From contig NZ_JAEAGP010000001.1 of the NCBI RefSeq assembly GCF_015999305.1, positions 2,170,001 through 2,234,000 on the forward strand: a DNA stretch of 64,000 nt. The letters run 5' to 3'. The notes beneath the pieces were generated by a model that searched no databases, was not told where the DNA came from, and saw only the letters and a list, made by a program, of their open reading frames with translations. Source of the stretch: Erythrobacter sp. YJ-T3-07. Lineage in GTDB: Bacteria > Pseudomonadota > Alphaproteobacteria > Sphingomonadales > Sphingomonadaceae. The position numbers were made by a program, and so were the translations under genes. The first letter of the stretch is position 1. Every line of letters begins with the position of its first letter. Below are positions 39,459 through 48,695 of this stretch, piece after piece.

Positions 39459-41537
39459 ATGTTCCGTACCCGCAAGATCGCCCTGAGCACGAGTCTGGCC
39501 ATTGGTTGCGCCGCCGCCGCGCTCACGCTAGCCGCCGCACCATCCATTGCTCATACGGACGATAGCATGACCGCAGCCACCCCCGCCGCCAAAGCCCCGC
39601 TGATCCCGCGCGAAAGCCTGTTCGGCAATCCGACCCGCGCAGGCGGTCAGATCAGCCCCGATGGCAAGTGGATCAGCTGGCTCGCCCCGTCGAACGGTGT
39701 GCTCAACGTGTGGATGGCACCGGCGGACGATCTCGACAACGCGAAGGTCATGACCAAGGCGACCGATCGCCCGATCCGCCAGTATTTCTGGGCACCCGAC
39801 AGCGCCAGCCTGCTCTACATTCAGGACAAGGGCGGCGACGAGAATTTCCTGCTTTACGGCGTCAATGCCGAAACCGGCGTTGAAACCACGCTGACCGATT
39901 TCGAGAACACGCGGGTGATGGTGGTCGGCGGGTCCGACCGGATCAAGGACAAGATCCTGATCGGCCTCAACAACCGCGATCCGCAATATCACGACGTCTA
40001 CATGCTCGACCTCAACACCGGCGAGCTGACCGAACTGATCGAGAATAACGGCTATGCCGGGTTCGTCGCGGACGACAATCTCGACGTGCGCCTTGCCCTG
40101 AAACCCAATGCCGAAGGCGGGATGGATTTCTTCAAGGTGGTCGACAACGAGGTGGAGGCGGAGCCGTTCGGCAGCACCGGCCTCGAAGATTCGCTGACCA
40201 CCAGCCCGGCGGGCTTCACCACCGATGGCAAGACGCTCTACTGGCTCGACAGCCGCGGTCGCAACACCGCAGCGCTGACCGCGATGGATGTCGAGACGGG
40301 CGAAACGCGGGTAATCGCGCAGGACGAGAAGGCCGATATCGGCGGCTCGATCCGCGATCAGAAGACCGGCGAGGTGGAAGCCTATTCGGTCTACTACCTC
40401 AAGAACGAATGGGTTGCGCTCGATCCCGAGATCAAGGCCTCGCTCGATTTCCTGAAAAGCAAGCTGACCGGCGAATTCGGCATCTCCTCGCGGACCGAAG
40501 ACGACACCAGGTGGATCATCGGCAACGATCCGGTGGTCGGCCCGGCGAAGAGCTTCCTCTACGATCGCACCGCGAACACACTGACCGAACTCTACGTCAC
40601 CCGGCCCGAGCTCGAAGACGCGCCGCTGCAGCCGATGCACACGCTCGAGCTGAAGAGCCGCGACGGGCTCACCCTGCCCTCCTACCTCACCCTGCCGCCG
40701 GGCAGCGACAGCGACGGCGACGGCGTGCCGGACAAGCCCGTGCCGATGGTGCTGCTGGTCCATGGCGGACCGTGGGCGCGCGACGCCTATGGCTTCAACG
40801 GCTATCACCAGTGGCTCGCCAACCGCGGCTATGCGGTGATGAGCGTCAATTATCGCGGCTCGACCGGGTTCGGGAAGGACTTCATCAACGCGTCCAATCT
40901 GCAATGGTCCAAGACCATGCACGACGACCTGATCGACGCGACCCAGTGGGCGATCGACGAGGGCGTCGCGATTCCGGATAAGGTCGCGATCATGGGCGGT
41001 TCCTATGGCGGCTATGCCACGCTGGTGGGCCTGACCTACACGCCCGAAACCTTCGCCTGCGGGGTCGACATCGTCGGCCCGTCGAACCTCGAAACGCTGC
41101 TCTCCACCATTCCGCCCTACTGGGCCCCGGTGGTCGCCCAGTTCCATGAGAGGATGGGCAACCCCAACACGCCCGAGGGCAAGCAGCTGCTGATCGACGC
41201 CTCGCCGCTGTACAAGGCGGACCAGATCGTGAAGCCGCTGCTGATCGGCCAGGGCGCGAACGACCCGCGCGTCAACCAGGCGGAAAGCGACCAGATCGTC
41301 GAGGCGATGAAGGCGAAGAACATCCCCGTCACCTACGTGCTGTTCCCCGACGAAGGGCACGGCTTCGCGAAGCCGTCCAACAACATCGCGTTCAATGCGG
41401 TGACCGAGAACTTCCTCGCCACCTGCCTCGGCGGGCGCGCCGAACCGATCGGCGACACGATCGAGGAATCGACCGCCCAGATCGAGGAAGGCGCGGACTT
41501 CGTTCAGGGCCTCAAGGCCGCGATCGACGCGGACTGA
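39459..41537 (+). CDS. Secreted S9 family prolyl oligopeptidase-like peptidase
   Basis: The 692-residue product has a signal peptide ending near SIAHT, an N-terminal beta-propeller (about 50-400) and a C-terminal alpha/beta-hydrolase. The triad is S515 in GGSYGGYA, D602 in NDPRV and H634 in EGHGF. A Ca-binding-like DxDxDG loop (SDSDGDGVPDKP) is inserted just before VLLVHGGPW. A strong GGAGGAGAGG lies before the ATG. Family members cleave short peptides, here probably in the periplasm. A 10-bp-stem hairpin follows the stop. Confidence 0.93.
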   Translation: MFRTRKIALSTSLAIGCAAAALTLAAAPSIAHTDDSMTAATPAAKAPLIPRESLFGNPTRAGGQISPDGKWISWLAPSNGVLNVWMAPADDLDNAKVMTKATDRPIRQYFWAPDSASLLYIQDKGGDENFLLYGVNAETGVETTLTDFENTRVMVVGGSDRIKDKILIGLNNRDPQYHDVYMLDLNTGELTELIENNGYAGFVADDNLDVRLALKPNAEGGMDFFKVVDNEVEAEPFGSTGLEDSLTTSPAGFTTDGKTLYWLDSRGRNTAALTAMDVETGETRVIAQDEKADIGGSIRDQKTGEVEAYSVYYLKNEWVALDPEIKASLDFLKSKLTGEFGISSRTEDDTRWIIGNDPVVGPAKSFLYDRTANTLTELYVTRPELEDAPLQPMHTLELKSRDGLTLPSYLTLPPGSDSDGDGVPDKPVPMVLLVHGGPWARDAYGFNGYHQWLANRGYAVMSVNYRGSTGFGKDFINASNLQWSKTMHDDLIDATQWAIDEGVAIPDKVAIMGGSYGGYATLVGLTYTPETFACGVDIVGPSNLETLLSTIPPYWAPVVAQFHERMGNPNTPEGKQLLIDASPLYKADQIVKPLLIGQGANDPRVNQAESDQIVEAMKAKNIPVTYVLFPDEGHGFAKPSNNIAFNAVTENFLATCLGGRAEPIGDTIEESTAQIEEGADFVQGLKAAIDAD

Positions 41538-41549
41538 CCCGACACCCTC

Positions 41550-41574
41550 CCCCTCCCGCCGCTTGCGGGAGGGG
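41550..41574. repeat. Strong hairpin, dispersed-repeat type
   Basis: CCCCTCCCGC (41550-41559), loop CGCTT, GCGGGAGGGG (41565-41574) forms a perfect 10-bp stem 13 bp after the S9 peptidase stop. It is followed by ccacgggtgggc. There is no T run, so it is more like the dispersed palindromes common between genes in sphingomonads than a canonical terminator, though it could still protect or end the mRNA. Confidence 0.6.
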
Positions 41575-41623
41575 CCACGGGTGGGCATGAGGTCAGGTGC
41601 AACGGGAGCAGACGGGAAGCCTC

Positions 41624-42433
41624 ATGGACAGGAAAGCGATCTTCATCACCGGCGGCGCATCCGGCATCGGGCGCGCCATCGCGCAGCGTTTCGCCAGGGA
41701 AGGCTGGTTCGTCGGCCTCGGCGATGTGAACGAGAAGGGGATGGTCGAAACCCAGCACCTGATCGGGCTCGGCTTCAGCTTCGGCCACACCTTCGACGTG
41801 CGCGACCGGGATGCGTGGGACGAAGCGCTCGATGCGTTCTCCATGGCTTCGGGCGGCCGGATCGACGTGGTCGCCAATAATGCGGGCATCCCGCTGGGCG
41901 GAACGATCGACCAGAACAGCGTCGCGGAGATCGAGCGCTGTCTCGACATCAATCTGAAGGGCGTCTTGTTCGGCGCGCAGGCCGCGCTGCCGCACCTGAA
42001 GAAGACCGCGCCCGGATCGTGCCTGCTCAACACCGCCAGCGCCGCGGGCATCTACGGCACCACGGGGGCGAGCGTCTATTCGGCGACCAAGTTCGGCGTG
42101 CGCGCGATCACCGAAAGCCTCGACGGCGAATGGGCCGAATACGGCATCAAGGTCCGCTCGATCATGCCCGGGTTCATCGAGACCCCGCTGATCGACCAGG
42201 TGCCCAACGGCCAGACCAACGAGGCGATCCGCGACCGGGTCAAGGCTGCCGGGCTGGAGATCACTCCGGTCGAGGCCGTCGGCGATGCCGCGTGGCGCGC
42301 CGTGCATGGCGACAAGCTGCACACGCTGGTGGGCAAGACCGCCAAACGCGCCGCCTTCGCCGCGCGCTGGATGCCCGGCCAGATGCGCAAGGTCGCGCGG
42401 GGCCGCGCTGGCGGCGCGATGGGCGGGCGCTGA
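41624..42433 (+). CDS. Short-chain dehydrogenase/reductase
   Basis: The 269-residue NAD(P)-dependent oxidoreductase has the classical motifs TGGASGIGRA near residue 10, NNAG, and the catalytic Y-x3-K in SVYSATKFG. The C-terminal tail (about 235-269) is basic and Gly-rich. The substrate is not inferable. The ATG at 41624 is preferred to a GTG nine codons upstream that would begin within the repeat region. Confidence 0.9.
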   Translation: MDRKAIFITGGASGIGRAIAQRFAREGWFVGLGDVNEKGMVETQHLIGLGFSFGHTFDVRDRDAWDEALDAFSMASGGRIDVVANNAGIPLGGTIDQNSVAEIERCLDINLKGVLFGAQAALPHLKKTAPGSCLLNTASAAGIYGTTGASVYSATKFGVRAITESLDGEWAEYGIKVRSIMPGFIETPLIDQVPNGQTNEAIRDRVKAAGLEITPVEAVGDAAWRAVHGDKLHTLVGKTAKRAAFAARWMPGQMRKVARGRAGGAMGGR

Positions 42434-42495
42434 TCGAAGAGTTCGCTTGGGCGAACCAGTCGCCGCCCACCCCGGGTGGTCTGAAGCTAAGAAAT

Positions 42496-42783
42496 CTAAA
42501 GCCCGTTGATCGCCTGTGCCATGTGCACATCGCGATGCGACAGACCGTCCGCATCATGCGTGGTCAGCGTAATCTCGACCGTGTTGTACACATTGGACCA
42601 TTCGGGATGATGATCGTGCTTTTCGGCGATCAGCGCGACCCGGTTCATGAACCCCCACGCCTCGCTGAAATCCTCGAACTTGAAGGTGCGCACGATCGCG
42701 TCGCGGTCGCTCGCCATTTCCCACCCTTCGAGCGCTTCCAGCCAGCTTCCACGTTCCTCTTCGCTCAGTTTCTCGACCGCCAT
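42496..42783 (-). CDS. phhB: Pterin-4a-carbinolamine dehydratase
   Basis: The 95-residue protein carries the family signature around [18 protein letters not shown] and the final [18 protein letters not shown]. It recycles the pterin cofactor of aromatic amino acid hydroxylases; no hydroxylase gene is nearby. It faces the SDR gene convergently and ccmA divergently across 65 bp. Confidence 0.94.
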   Translation of the reverse strand: MAVEKLSEEERGSWLEALEGWEMASDRDAIVRTFKFEDFSEAWGFMNRVALIAEKHDHHPEWSNVYNTVEITLTTHDADGLSHRDVHMAQAINGL

Positions 42784-42848
42784 GGGAATGTCCTTTCGCT
42801 ACCGGATGATATTGCCGTCACGCGCCCCCTCGCCTAACCCGCGCAGCC

Positions 42849-43427
42849 ATGCAAGCCCGCCTCTCCGCTCGCGATCTCGCCTGCCGTCGCGGCGAGCGCC
42901 TGCTTTTCCGCAAGCTGACGCTCGATCTCGGCCCCGGCGACATGCTGCATGTGCGCGGGCCCAATGGCGTGGGCAAGACCAGCCTCATGCGCATCCTCGC
43001 CGGGCTCGCGCGACCCTTTGCGGGCGAAGTGGAGCGCACCGGCGAGGTCGGCCTGGTAGACGGCCGCCACGCGCTCGATCTCGACCGCGAACTGGGTGAC
43101 GCGATGCGGTTCTGGGCGCGGCTGGATGGCGCGGGCGATCCGACGAGCGCGATGGAGCGGCTGGGTGTCGATGCGCTGGCGGATATCCCGACCGGCTATC
43201 TCTCTACCGGCCAGAAACAGCGTGCGGTGATCGCACGCCTGCTGCTGCGGCCCCGCGCGATCTGGCTGCTCGACGAGCCCTTCGCCGGGCTCGACACCGC
43301 ATCGCAGGCGCTGCTCGCCGATCTGATCGCGGAGCATTGCGGCAATGGCGGGCTGTGCCTGTACGTTTCGCACCAGCCGGTCGATCTACCCGCAAAAATC
43401 CTCGATCTGGCGGAGTACGCGGAATGA
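42849..43427 (+). CDS. ccmA: Heme exporter ATP-binding protein CcmA
   Basis: ATPase of the cytochrome c maturation system. The 192-residue subunit has Walker A GPNGVGKTS (37-45), signature YLSTGQKQR and Walker B IWLLDEPFAGLD. It drives release of holo-CcmE from CcmCD. The stop overlaps the ccmB start (ATGA). Only ccmA and ccmB are here; the usual ccmC, ccmD and ccmE must be elsewhere. Confidence 0.93.
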   Translation: MQARLSARDLACRRGERLLFRKLTLDLGPGDMLHVRGPNGVGKTSLMRILAGLARPFAGEVERTGEVGLVDGRHALDLDRELGDAMRFWARLDGAGDPTSAMERLGVDALADIPTGYLSTGQKQRAVIARLLLRPRAIWLLDEPFAGLDTASQALLADLIAEHCGNGGLCLYVSHQPVDLPAKILDLAEYAE

Positions 43428-44080
43428 GCGCCTTCGCGATCCTGCTGCGCCGCGACCTCGCGATTCTGCTGCCCGGCGGCGCGCGCGGCTCCGCCTTCCT
43501 GCCGCTGATCTTCTTCCTGCTGGTCGCGGTGCTGTTCCCCTTCGCGGTCGGGCCTGAGCCGAGCCTGCTCGCGCGCACGGGTGGCGGCGTGCTGTGGGTC
43601 GCCGCGCTGCTTGCGAGCATCCTGCCGCTTGACCGGCTGGTTGCGGCAGACCGGGACGCAGGCGTGTTCGACCAGCTGCGACTGCGCGGGATCAGCGAGG
43701 AAGTGGCAATGACCGCGCGGCTGATCGCGCACTGGCTTAGCTTTGGTCCGCTGATCCTGATCGCCACCCTGCCCGCCTCGGCGCTGCTATCGCTGAGTGG
43801 GCCGACATTCTGGCGACTGCTCGCGAGCCTGCTCGCGGGCACGCCGGGCCTCGCCGCGATCGGCCTGATGACGGCCGCCCTGCTGGCGAGCTTGCGTGGA
43901 GGCACCGCGCTCGCCGGGCTGATGCTCGCGCCGCTGGCCGTGCCGCTGGTAATTTTCGGCGCGGGCCATCTCGCCCGGGTGGACATGAGCGGCGCGCTGT
44001 TTGCCGGTGCCTTCAGCCTGGTGCTATGCGCAATCGCACCCTTCGCGGCTGCTGCTGCGATCAGGGCTGCGCGGGATTAG
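43424..44080 (+). CDS. ccmB: Heme exporter membrane protein CcmB
   Basis: The 218-residue integral membrane partner of CcmA has about six helices, starting with LPLIFFLLVAVLFPFAVG. It retains the CcmB signature region GAGVLWVAALLASIL-like (GGGVLWVAALLAS) and DRDAGVFDQL. The ATG at 43424 overlaps the ccmA stop. It ends 20 bp from the convergent map gene. Confidence 0.92.
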   Translation: MSAFAILLRRDLAILLPGGARGSAFLPLIFFLLVAVLFPFAVGPEPSLLARTGGGVLWVAALLASILPLDRLVAADRDAGVFDQLRLRGISEEVAMTARLIAHWLSFGPLILIATLPASALLSLSGPTFWRLLASLLAGTPGLAAIGLMTAALLASLRGGTALAGLMLAPLAVPLVIFGAGHLARVDMSGALFAGAFSLVLCAIAPFAAAAAIRAARD

Positions 44081-44100
44081 ACGCCACCGTCTGGCGTGGC

Positions 44101-44928
44101 TCAGTAAGGCGGCTTGTCGCGGCCCGTCGGGCTGAGCGTGAAGATCTCCACACCATCTTCGGTGATCGCCAGCGAATGCTCGAACTGCGCGGAGAGCGAC
44201 TTGTCGCGGCTCACTGCGGTCCAGCCGTCGCCGAGCACCTTGGCCCACGGCTTGCCCGCGTTGAGCATCGGCTCGATGGTGAAGAACATGCCCGGCTTGA
44301 GCTCCGGCCCACTGCCCGCAACGCCGACATGGACCACTTCGGGCGCATCATGGAACAGCCGCCCCACCCCGTGCCCGCAGAATTCGCGGACCACGCCATA
44401 GCGGTGCTGCTTGGCATGCGCCTCGATCGCGGCGCCGATATCGCCCAGCCGCGCGCCCGGTTTGCTCGCCGCGTCGATCCCGATCATCAGCGCCTCGTGC
44501 GTCGCTTCGACCAGCTTCTTCGCCTTGAGCGGTGGATCGCCGGCGAAGAACATGCGGCTGGTATCGCCGTGCCAGCCGTCGAGCAGCGGGGTCACGTCGA
44601 TATTGAGGATGTCGCCATCCTTCAGCGTCTTCTCGCCCGGGATGCCGTGGCAGATCACGTGATTGACCGAGATGCAGCTGCTGTGCGTGTAGCCGCGATA
44701 GCCAAGCGTCGCGGGCACCGCGCCTGCATCCAGCATCATCCCGCGGATCGCATCGTCGATGCTCGCGGTGGTGACGCCGGGCTTCACCAGCTCGGGCATC
44801 TGGTCGAGGATTTCTGCGGCCAGTCGCCCGGCCTTGCGCATCCCCTCGAACCCTTCGGGGCCGTGGAGCTTGATCGTACCGTCGCGGTAGACGTCGGAAT
44901 CGGCTTCGATGGTCTGGTATTCGGTCAT
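44101..44928 (-). CDS. map: Methionine aminopeptidase, type I
   Basis: Removes initiator methionine. The 275-residue pita-bread enzyme shows SSCISVNHVICHGIP, the metal ligands in NIDVTPLLDGWHGDTSRMF, FCGHGVGRLFHDAP and MFFTIEPML. Length and motifs are standard. It is convergent with ccmB; a lipoprotein gene lies 38 bp upstream on the same strand. Confidence 0.96.
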   Translation of the reverse strand: MTEYQTIEADSDVYRDGTIKLHGPEGFEGMRKAGRLAAEILDQMPELVKPGVTTASIDDAIRGMMLDAGAVPATLGYRGYTHSSCISVNHVICHGIPGEKTLKDGDILNIDVTPLLDGWHGDTSRMFFAGDPPLKAKKLVEATHEALMIGIDAASKPGARLGDIGAAIEAHAKQHRYGVVREFCGHGVGRLFHDAPEVVHVGVAGSGPELKPGMFFTIEPMLNAGKPWAKVLGDGWTAVSRDKSLSAQFEHSLAITEDGVEIFTLSPTGRDKPPY

Positions 44929-44966
44929 GCCGCACTAGATACGCACGACCGCGCGAAAAAGCGAGG

Positions 44967-45785
44967 TCAGCCGACGAAATCGTCGCGATAGCGCTCTTTC
45001 ACCGCCGCGCGGATTGCATCGTCCACGCTCAGCTCGACCTCGTAATCGCCCTCGACGTAAGGCCCGGCCACGTAAGGCGCGGCGTACAGCATGATCCGGT
45101 CGAACTTGTTCCCGTTGGACAGCAGCACGAGCTCCAGCTCTTCCAGATCGGGGCAGCGGTTGAAGGTATCGTCGTCCTTGTCCAGCTCACCGCCGCGCCG
45201 GGCCATGCGCTGCGTATCGAGAGCGTTGCAGAACCTCTCGCCGAGCGCTTCGGACAGCGTGGCCTGCGATTCGAACAGCATGATCGGTTCGAGCAGACGC
45301 TGGGATCCCTTATTCCACAGCACCGAACTGAGCCCGTAATTGCCGTGGGCACCGCCGAAATAGGTCGCGCCGTTTTCGATCAGGCTGAACCATTCGTCGG
45401 TCTGTCCGGCCAGCTTCCACTCGATCGTGACCATGTAGCGGTTGTAGGGGAAGCCGTTCTCTCGCGCCTCCTCGCTCGCCTCGCGGGCGACGCGCTGCAG
45501 ATCGGCCTCCTCGCGCTTGGCCTGCTGGTCGAGCCGGTCCTTCAGCGCAGGGATCGCGCCGAGCGTTTCGGGATAGGTGAAGGAAAAGGCGTAGAGATCG
45601 TTCTCCTCGGAGATCTCGCGCCCCTGCCCGGCGGGCTTCTCGCCATCCTTCGGCTCGTCTGCCGAAGCGGTCGCGGCGGCCTTGTCCTTGTCCACCCCGA
45701 CATCGCGCTGCATGTCTTCGGGCGAGGAACAGCCCGCCAGACCAAGGCCGATCACCAGCACAAGCTTCGCAAAACCTGCGGCCAT
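44967..45785 (-). CDS. Lipoprotein with DUF3298/DUF4163-like domain
   Basis: The 272-residue product has a lipobox GLAGC (Cys19), a charged Asp/Lys/Ala spacer, and a domain with YAFSFTYPETLGAIPAL and LIENGATYFGGAHGNYGLSSVLWN, resembling the DUF4163-DUF3298 pair seen in secreted proteins such as RsiV. The final segment (YAAPYVAGPYVEGDYEVELSV) fits DUF3298. Ligand and function are unknown. The ATG at 45785 is picked over one two codons upstream; either keeps the lipobox. Confidence 0.78.
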   Translation of the reverse strand: MAAGFAKLVLVIGLGLAGCSSPEDMQRDVGVDKDKAAATASADEPKDGEKPAGQGREISEENDLYAFSFTYPETLGAIPALKDRLDQQAKREEADLQRVAREASEEARENGFPYNRYMVTIEWKLAGQTDEWFSLIENGATYFGGAHGNYGLSSVLWNKGSQRLLEPIMLFESQATLSEALGERFCNALDTQRMARRGGELDKDDDTFNRCPDLEELELVLLSNGNKFDRIMLYAAPYVAGPYVEGDYEVELSVDDAIRAAVKERYRDDFVG

Positions 45786-45856
45786 TATCATCTCAATCCT
45801 TTGTCGCGGCGCGAATCCGGTTGGCACGGCGCGCCTTCGTCGCCATGCATAATAGG

Positions 45857-47251
45857 ATGAATGATACGGCTTTGATACAGCCCGACAAGGGCCAGAACGC
45901 AACCGACCTCCACCTCGTCAACGATGCAGGCTTCGCCGATTGGGCGAAGGGTCTGAACGACGGCCAGCGCGCCATGCTGGAAGCGCAGAACTTCACCGGC
46001 AAGGGCTACGAAACCGCAATCGTCCCCGCGACGCCGGGTGAAGGCAATGCGTGGTTCGCGGTCGGCGGCGTGGCCGATCTGGATTCGCTGTCCAGCTGGT
46101 GCCTCGCGCGGCTGGCCGAGGTGCTGCCTGCCGGAACCTACCGCCTCAAGGGGCGCGAGCCCGGCCCCGCCCTGCACGGCTGGCAGACCGCCCAGTACAA
46201 GAATCTCGCCTTCCGCAGCGATGCCGAAGCGCCCGGCGCACGCGTGCTGCTGACCCAGAACGCCAAGGCGATCGAACCCGCAATTGCCGAGGCGCAGGCG
46301 GTCAATCTGGTGCGGCGGCTGGTCGACACCCCGCCCGAGGTGATGGGCCCGGCAGGGCTCGAGGCCGAGTTCGAAGCGCTGGTGAAGGATCATGACGCCA
46401 GGCTCGAAGTGACCCGCGGCGATCAGCTGGAGCAGAACTATCCGCTGGTCCACGCGGTCGGCCGCGCGGCGGCGCGCCACCATGCCCCGCGGATCATGCA
46501 CCTGACCTGGGGCAAGAAGGACGCACCGGTCGTGGCGATCGTCGGCAAGGGCGTCACCTTCGATTCGGGCGGACTCGACATCAAATCCTCCACCGGCATG
46601 GCGCTGATGAAGAAGGATATGGGCGGCGCGGCGCACGCGATCGCACTCGCCAAACTGGTGATGCAGCACAACCTGCCGGTGCGCCTGCACCTGCTGGTGC
46701 CCGCGGTTGAAAATGCGATCTCGGGCAATGCTCTGCGCCCGGGCGATATCGTGAAGAGCCGCAAGGGGCTGACGGTCGAGATCACCAATACCGATGCCGA
46801 AGGGCGGTTGATCCTGGCCGACGCGCTCGACCGGGCGAGCGAGGAAAATCCCGAGCTGCTGATCGACTTCGCCACGCTGACCGGCGCGGCGCGGGTCGCC
46901 CTGGGGCCGGACTATCCCGCGCTGATGACCCGGCGCGACGAAACCGCCGAAGCGCTGATTTCTGCGGGTAAGGCCCATGATGACGAGCCCTGGCGTCTGC
47001 CGCTGCCCGCCCTCTATCGCGAATGGCTCGATTCCCCTCTGGCCGACTGCATCAACGCGCCGACCAACGGCTTTGCCGGGGCGAGCGTGGCGGGCCTGTT
47101 CCTCGACCAGTTCGTCGGCGAAGACATCGACTGGGCGCATTTTGACACCTACGCGTGGCGGCCGACTGCCCGACCGGGGCGGCCCAAGGGCGGCGAAGCC
47201 TACGGCCTGCGCGCCAGCTGGCACATGCTGCGCGAGCGTTTCGGAGCCTAG
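45857..47251 (+). CDS. M17 leucyl aminopeptidase
   Basis: The 464-residue di-metal aminopeptidase is of the shorter, alphaproteobacterial M17 type. Metal and catalytic motifs are GKGVTFDSGGLDIKSS, MKKDMGGAA and NTDAEGRLILADAL. The C-terminus is ASWHMLRERF. It is divergent from the lipoprotein gene across 71 bp. The start is ambiguous between ATG codons at 45845 and 45857, neither with a good ribosome site. Confidence 0.93.
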   Translation: MNDTALIQPDKGQNATDLHLVNDAGFADWAKGLNDGQRAMLEAQNFTGKGYETAIVPATPGEGNAWFAVGGVADLDSLSSWCLARLAEVLPAGTYRLKGREPGPALHGWQTAQYKNLAFRSDAEAPGARVLLTQNAKAIEPAIAEAQAVNLVRRLVDTPPEVMGPAGLEAEFEALVKDHDARLEVTRGDQLEQNYPLVHAVGRAAARHHAPRIMHLTWGKKDAPVVAIVGKGVTFDSGGLDIKSSTGMALMKKDMGGAAHAIALAKLVMQHNLPVRLHLLVPAVENAISGNALRPGDIVKSRKGLTVEITNTDAEGRLILADALDRASEENPELLIDFATLTGAARVALGPDYPALMTRRDETAEALISAGKAHDDEPWRLPLPALYREWLDSPLADCINAPTNGFAGASVAGLFLDQFVGEDIDWAHFDTYAWRPTARPGRPKGGEAYGLRASWHMLRERFGA

Positions 47252-47355
47252 AAAAAGAGCGCCATAAGGGGTCGCGAAGCGCGCCGAGGTTGTTCAGCCG
47301 CGGCGCACAGGCTAAGCGGCCAGAAACAACAGAACATGATGACCAAACCACTCTA

Positions 47356-47694
47356 GTGAGCGATCTTCCTTCCAGTCACCCGCATGCAGGCCAGATCGGC
47401 CTGACCGGCCCCGTCGTGTGGCCTGAAAAGGGCACGCTGCCGCTGCGCCGCGACCTTGCGCATATCGACCTCGCGCCGCGGTTTCTCGTCGCCAATTATG
47501 CGGTGCCGGTGCCGATGCAGATCGGCGACGCCGCCGCGCCGCTGGTGCGTTCCACCCTCGAAGAGGACGACGTGATCACCACGCTGGAGCCGGGTGCCAC
47601 GTTCGAGGCGCTCGACGTCACCGGAAGCTGGGTATGGGGCTGCCTCGGCCCTGAAGGTCCGTCGGGCTATGTCCGGCGCTCGGCCTTCCCCTGA
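47356..47694 (+). CDS. SH3-like domain protein
   Basis: The 112-residue soluble protein starts at GTG 47356 and has no signal peptide. The first half shows GPVVWPEKGTLPLRRDLAHIDLAPRFLVANYAVP. The second is an SH3-like barrel closing with WVWGCLGPEGPSGYVRRSAFP, as in bacterial SH3b/NlpC-P60-associated domains but without a catalytic part. It lies 13 bp before argC. Function is unknown; it might be the SH3 remnant of a larger peptidase, but no partner is visible. Confidence 0.75.
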   Translation: MSDLPSSHPHAGQIGLTGPVVWPEKGTLPLRRDLAHIDLAPRFLVANYAVPVPMQIGDAAAPLVRSTLEEDDVITTLEPGATFEALDVTGSWVWGCLGPEGPSGYVRRSAFP

Positions 47695-47707
47695 CGGGCC
47701 GCTGGTC

Positions 47708-48640
47708 ATGACCACCGAAGTTTTCGTCGATGGCGCTGCCGGGACCACCGGGCTGGAAATCGTCGCCCGGCTCGAGGCGCATCCCCACTTCACGCCCGTC
47801 GTCCTCGACGAGGCGCGGCGCAAGGATGCCGATGCGCGACGCGAGGCGCTCAACGACACGCCCTTCGCAGTGCTGTGCCTGCCCGACGATGCCGCGCGCG
47901 AGGCGGTCGAGCTAATCGATCCGGCAGCGAAGACGCGCATCGTCGATGCCTCCTCCGCGCAGCGCGTCGCGGATGGGTGGACCTATGGTTTTCCCGAACT
48001 AATCGGGCGCGAACGGATTGCGGACGCCGCCCGCGTGAGCAACCCCGGCTGCTACCCGACCGGCTTCCTCGCGCTGGTCGCGCCGCTGGTGCGGGCCGGG
48101 CTGCTGCCCGCCGACTGGCCCTTCACCGTCAACGCGGTCAGCGGCTATTCCGGCGGCGGCAAGGCCCTGATCGAACGGTTCGCCAACGAACCCGACATCG
48201 CCTTTCGCGCCTATGCGCTGGGCTTGGAACACAAGCACCTGCCCGAAATGCAGCGTCATGCAGGCCTCGATCACGCCGTGCTCTTCGCGCCGAGCGTGGT
48301 GCCCGCCTATCGCGGCATGCTGGTCGAGGTGCCGCTGCATCTTGGTGCGATGCGGACCGAACCGAGCGCCGACGCCCTGCGTGACGAGCTGGCGAGGTTC
48401 TATGCGGATTCCGAGGTCGTCGAAGTGATGGCCAAGGCCGATCCGGGCGAATTGCTGCTGCACCGCGATGCCGCGCCGGATGACGGAATGCGGCTCCACG
48501 TCTTCGGCAATGAAGGCGGCTGGAACGCGCGCCTCGTCGCCCTGCTCGACAACCTCGGCAAGGGGGCCAGCGGCGCCGCGATCCAGAACCTCAACCTGAT
48601 GGCAGGCTTTCCTGAAACTGCGTCGCTGCAACTGCGATAA
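47708..48640 (+). CDS. argC: N-acetyl-gamma-glutamyl-phosphate reductase, type 2
   Basis: Reduces N-acetylglutamyl phosphate in arginine synthesis. The 310-residue length and N-terminal VFVDGAAGTTGLEI match the short ArgC2 type. The catalytic Cys lies in SNPGCYPTG. NAVSGYSGGG and the C-terminal LDNLGKGASGAAIQNLNLM are conserved. The ATG at 47708 follows the SH3 gene closely. No other arginine genes are in the window; glnB and glnA follow, placing it in a nitrogen-metabolism block. Confidence 0.95.
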   Translation: MTTEVFVDGAAGTTGLEIVARLEAHPHFTPVVLDEARRKDADARREALNDTPFAVLCLPDDAAREAVELIDPAAKTRIVDASSAQRVADGWTYGFPELIGRERIADAARVSNPGCYPTGFLALVAPLVRAGLLPADWPFTVNAVSGYSGGGKALIERFANEPDIAFRAYALGLEHKHLPEMQRHAGLDHAVLFAPSVVPAYRGMLVEVPLHLGAMRTEPSADALRDELARFYADSEVVEVMAKADPGELLLHRDAAPDDGMRLHVFGNEGGWNARLVALLDNLGKGASGAAIQNLNLMAGFPETASLQLR

Positions 48641-48695
48641 GCACAAATGCAGCGCGAAGGCCCGATTTCGCGCAATGAGGTTGCCCCTTTATCGC

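Noticed and set aside
39528..41588. Minus-strand open frame of 686 codons
   Set aside because: Antisense to the S9 peptidase with its clear catalytic triad; composition is typical of a GC-rich mirror frame.
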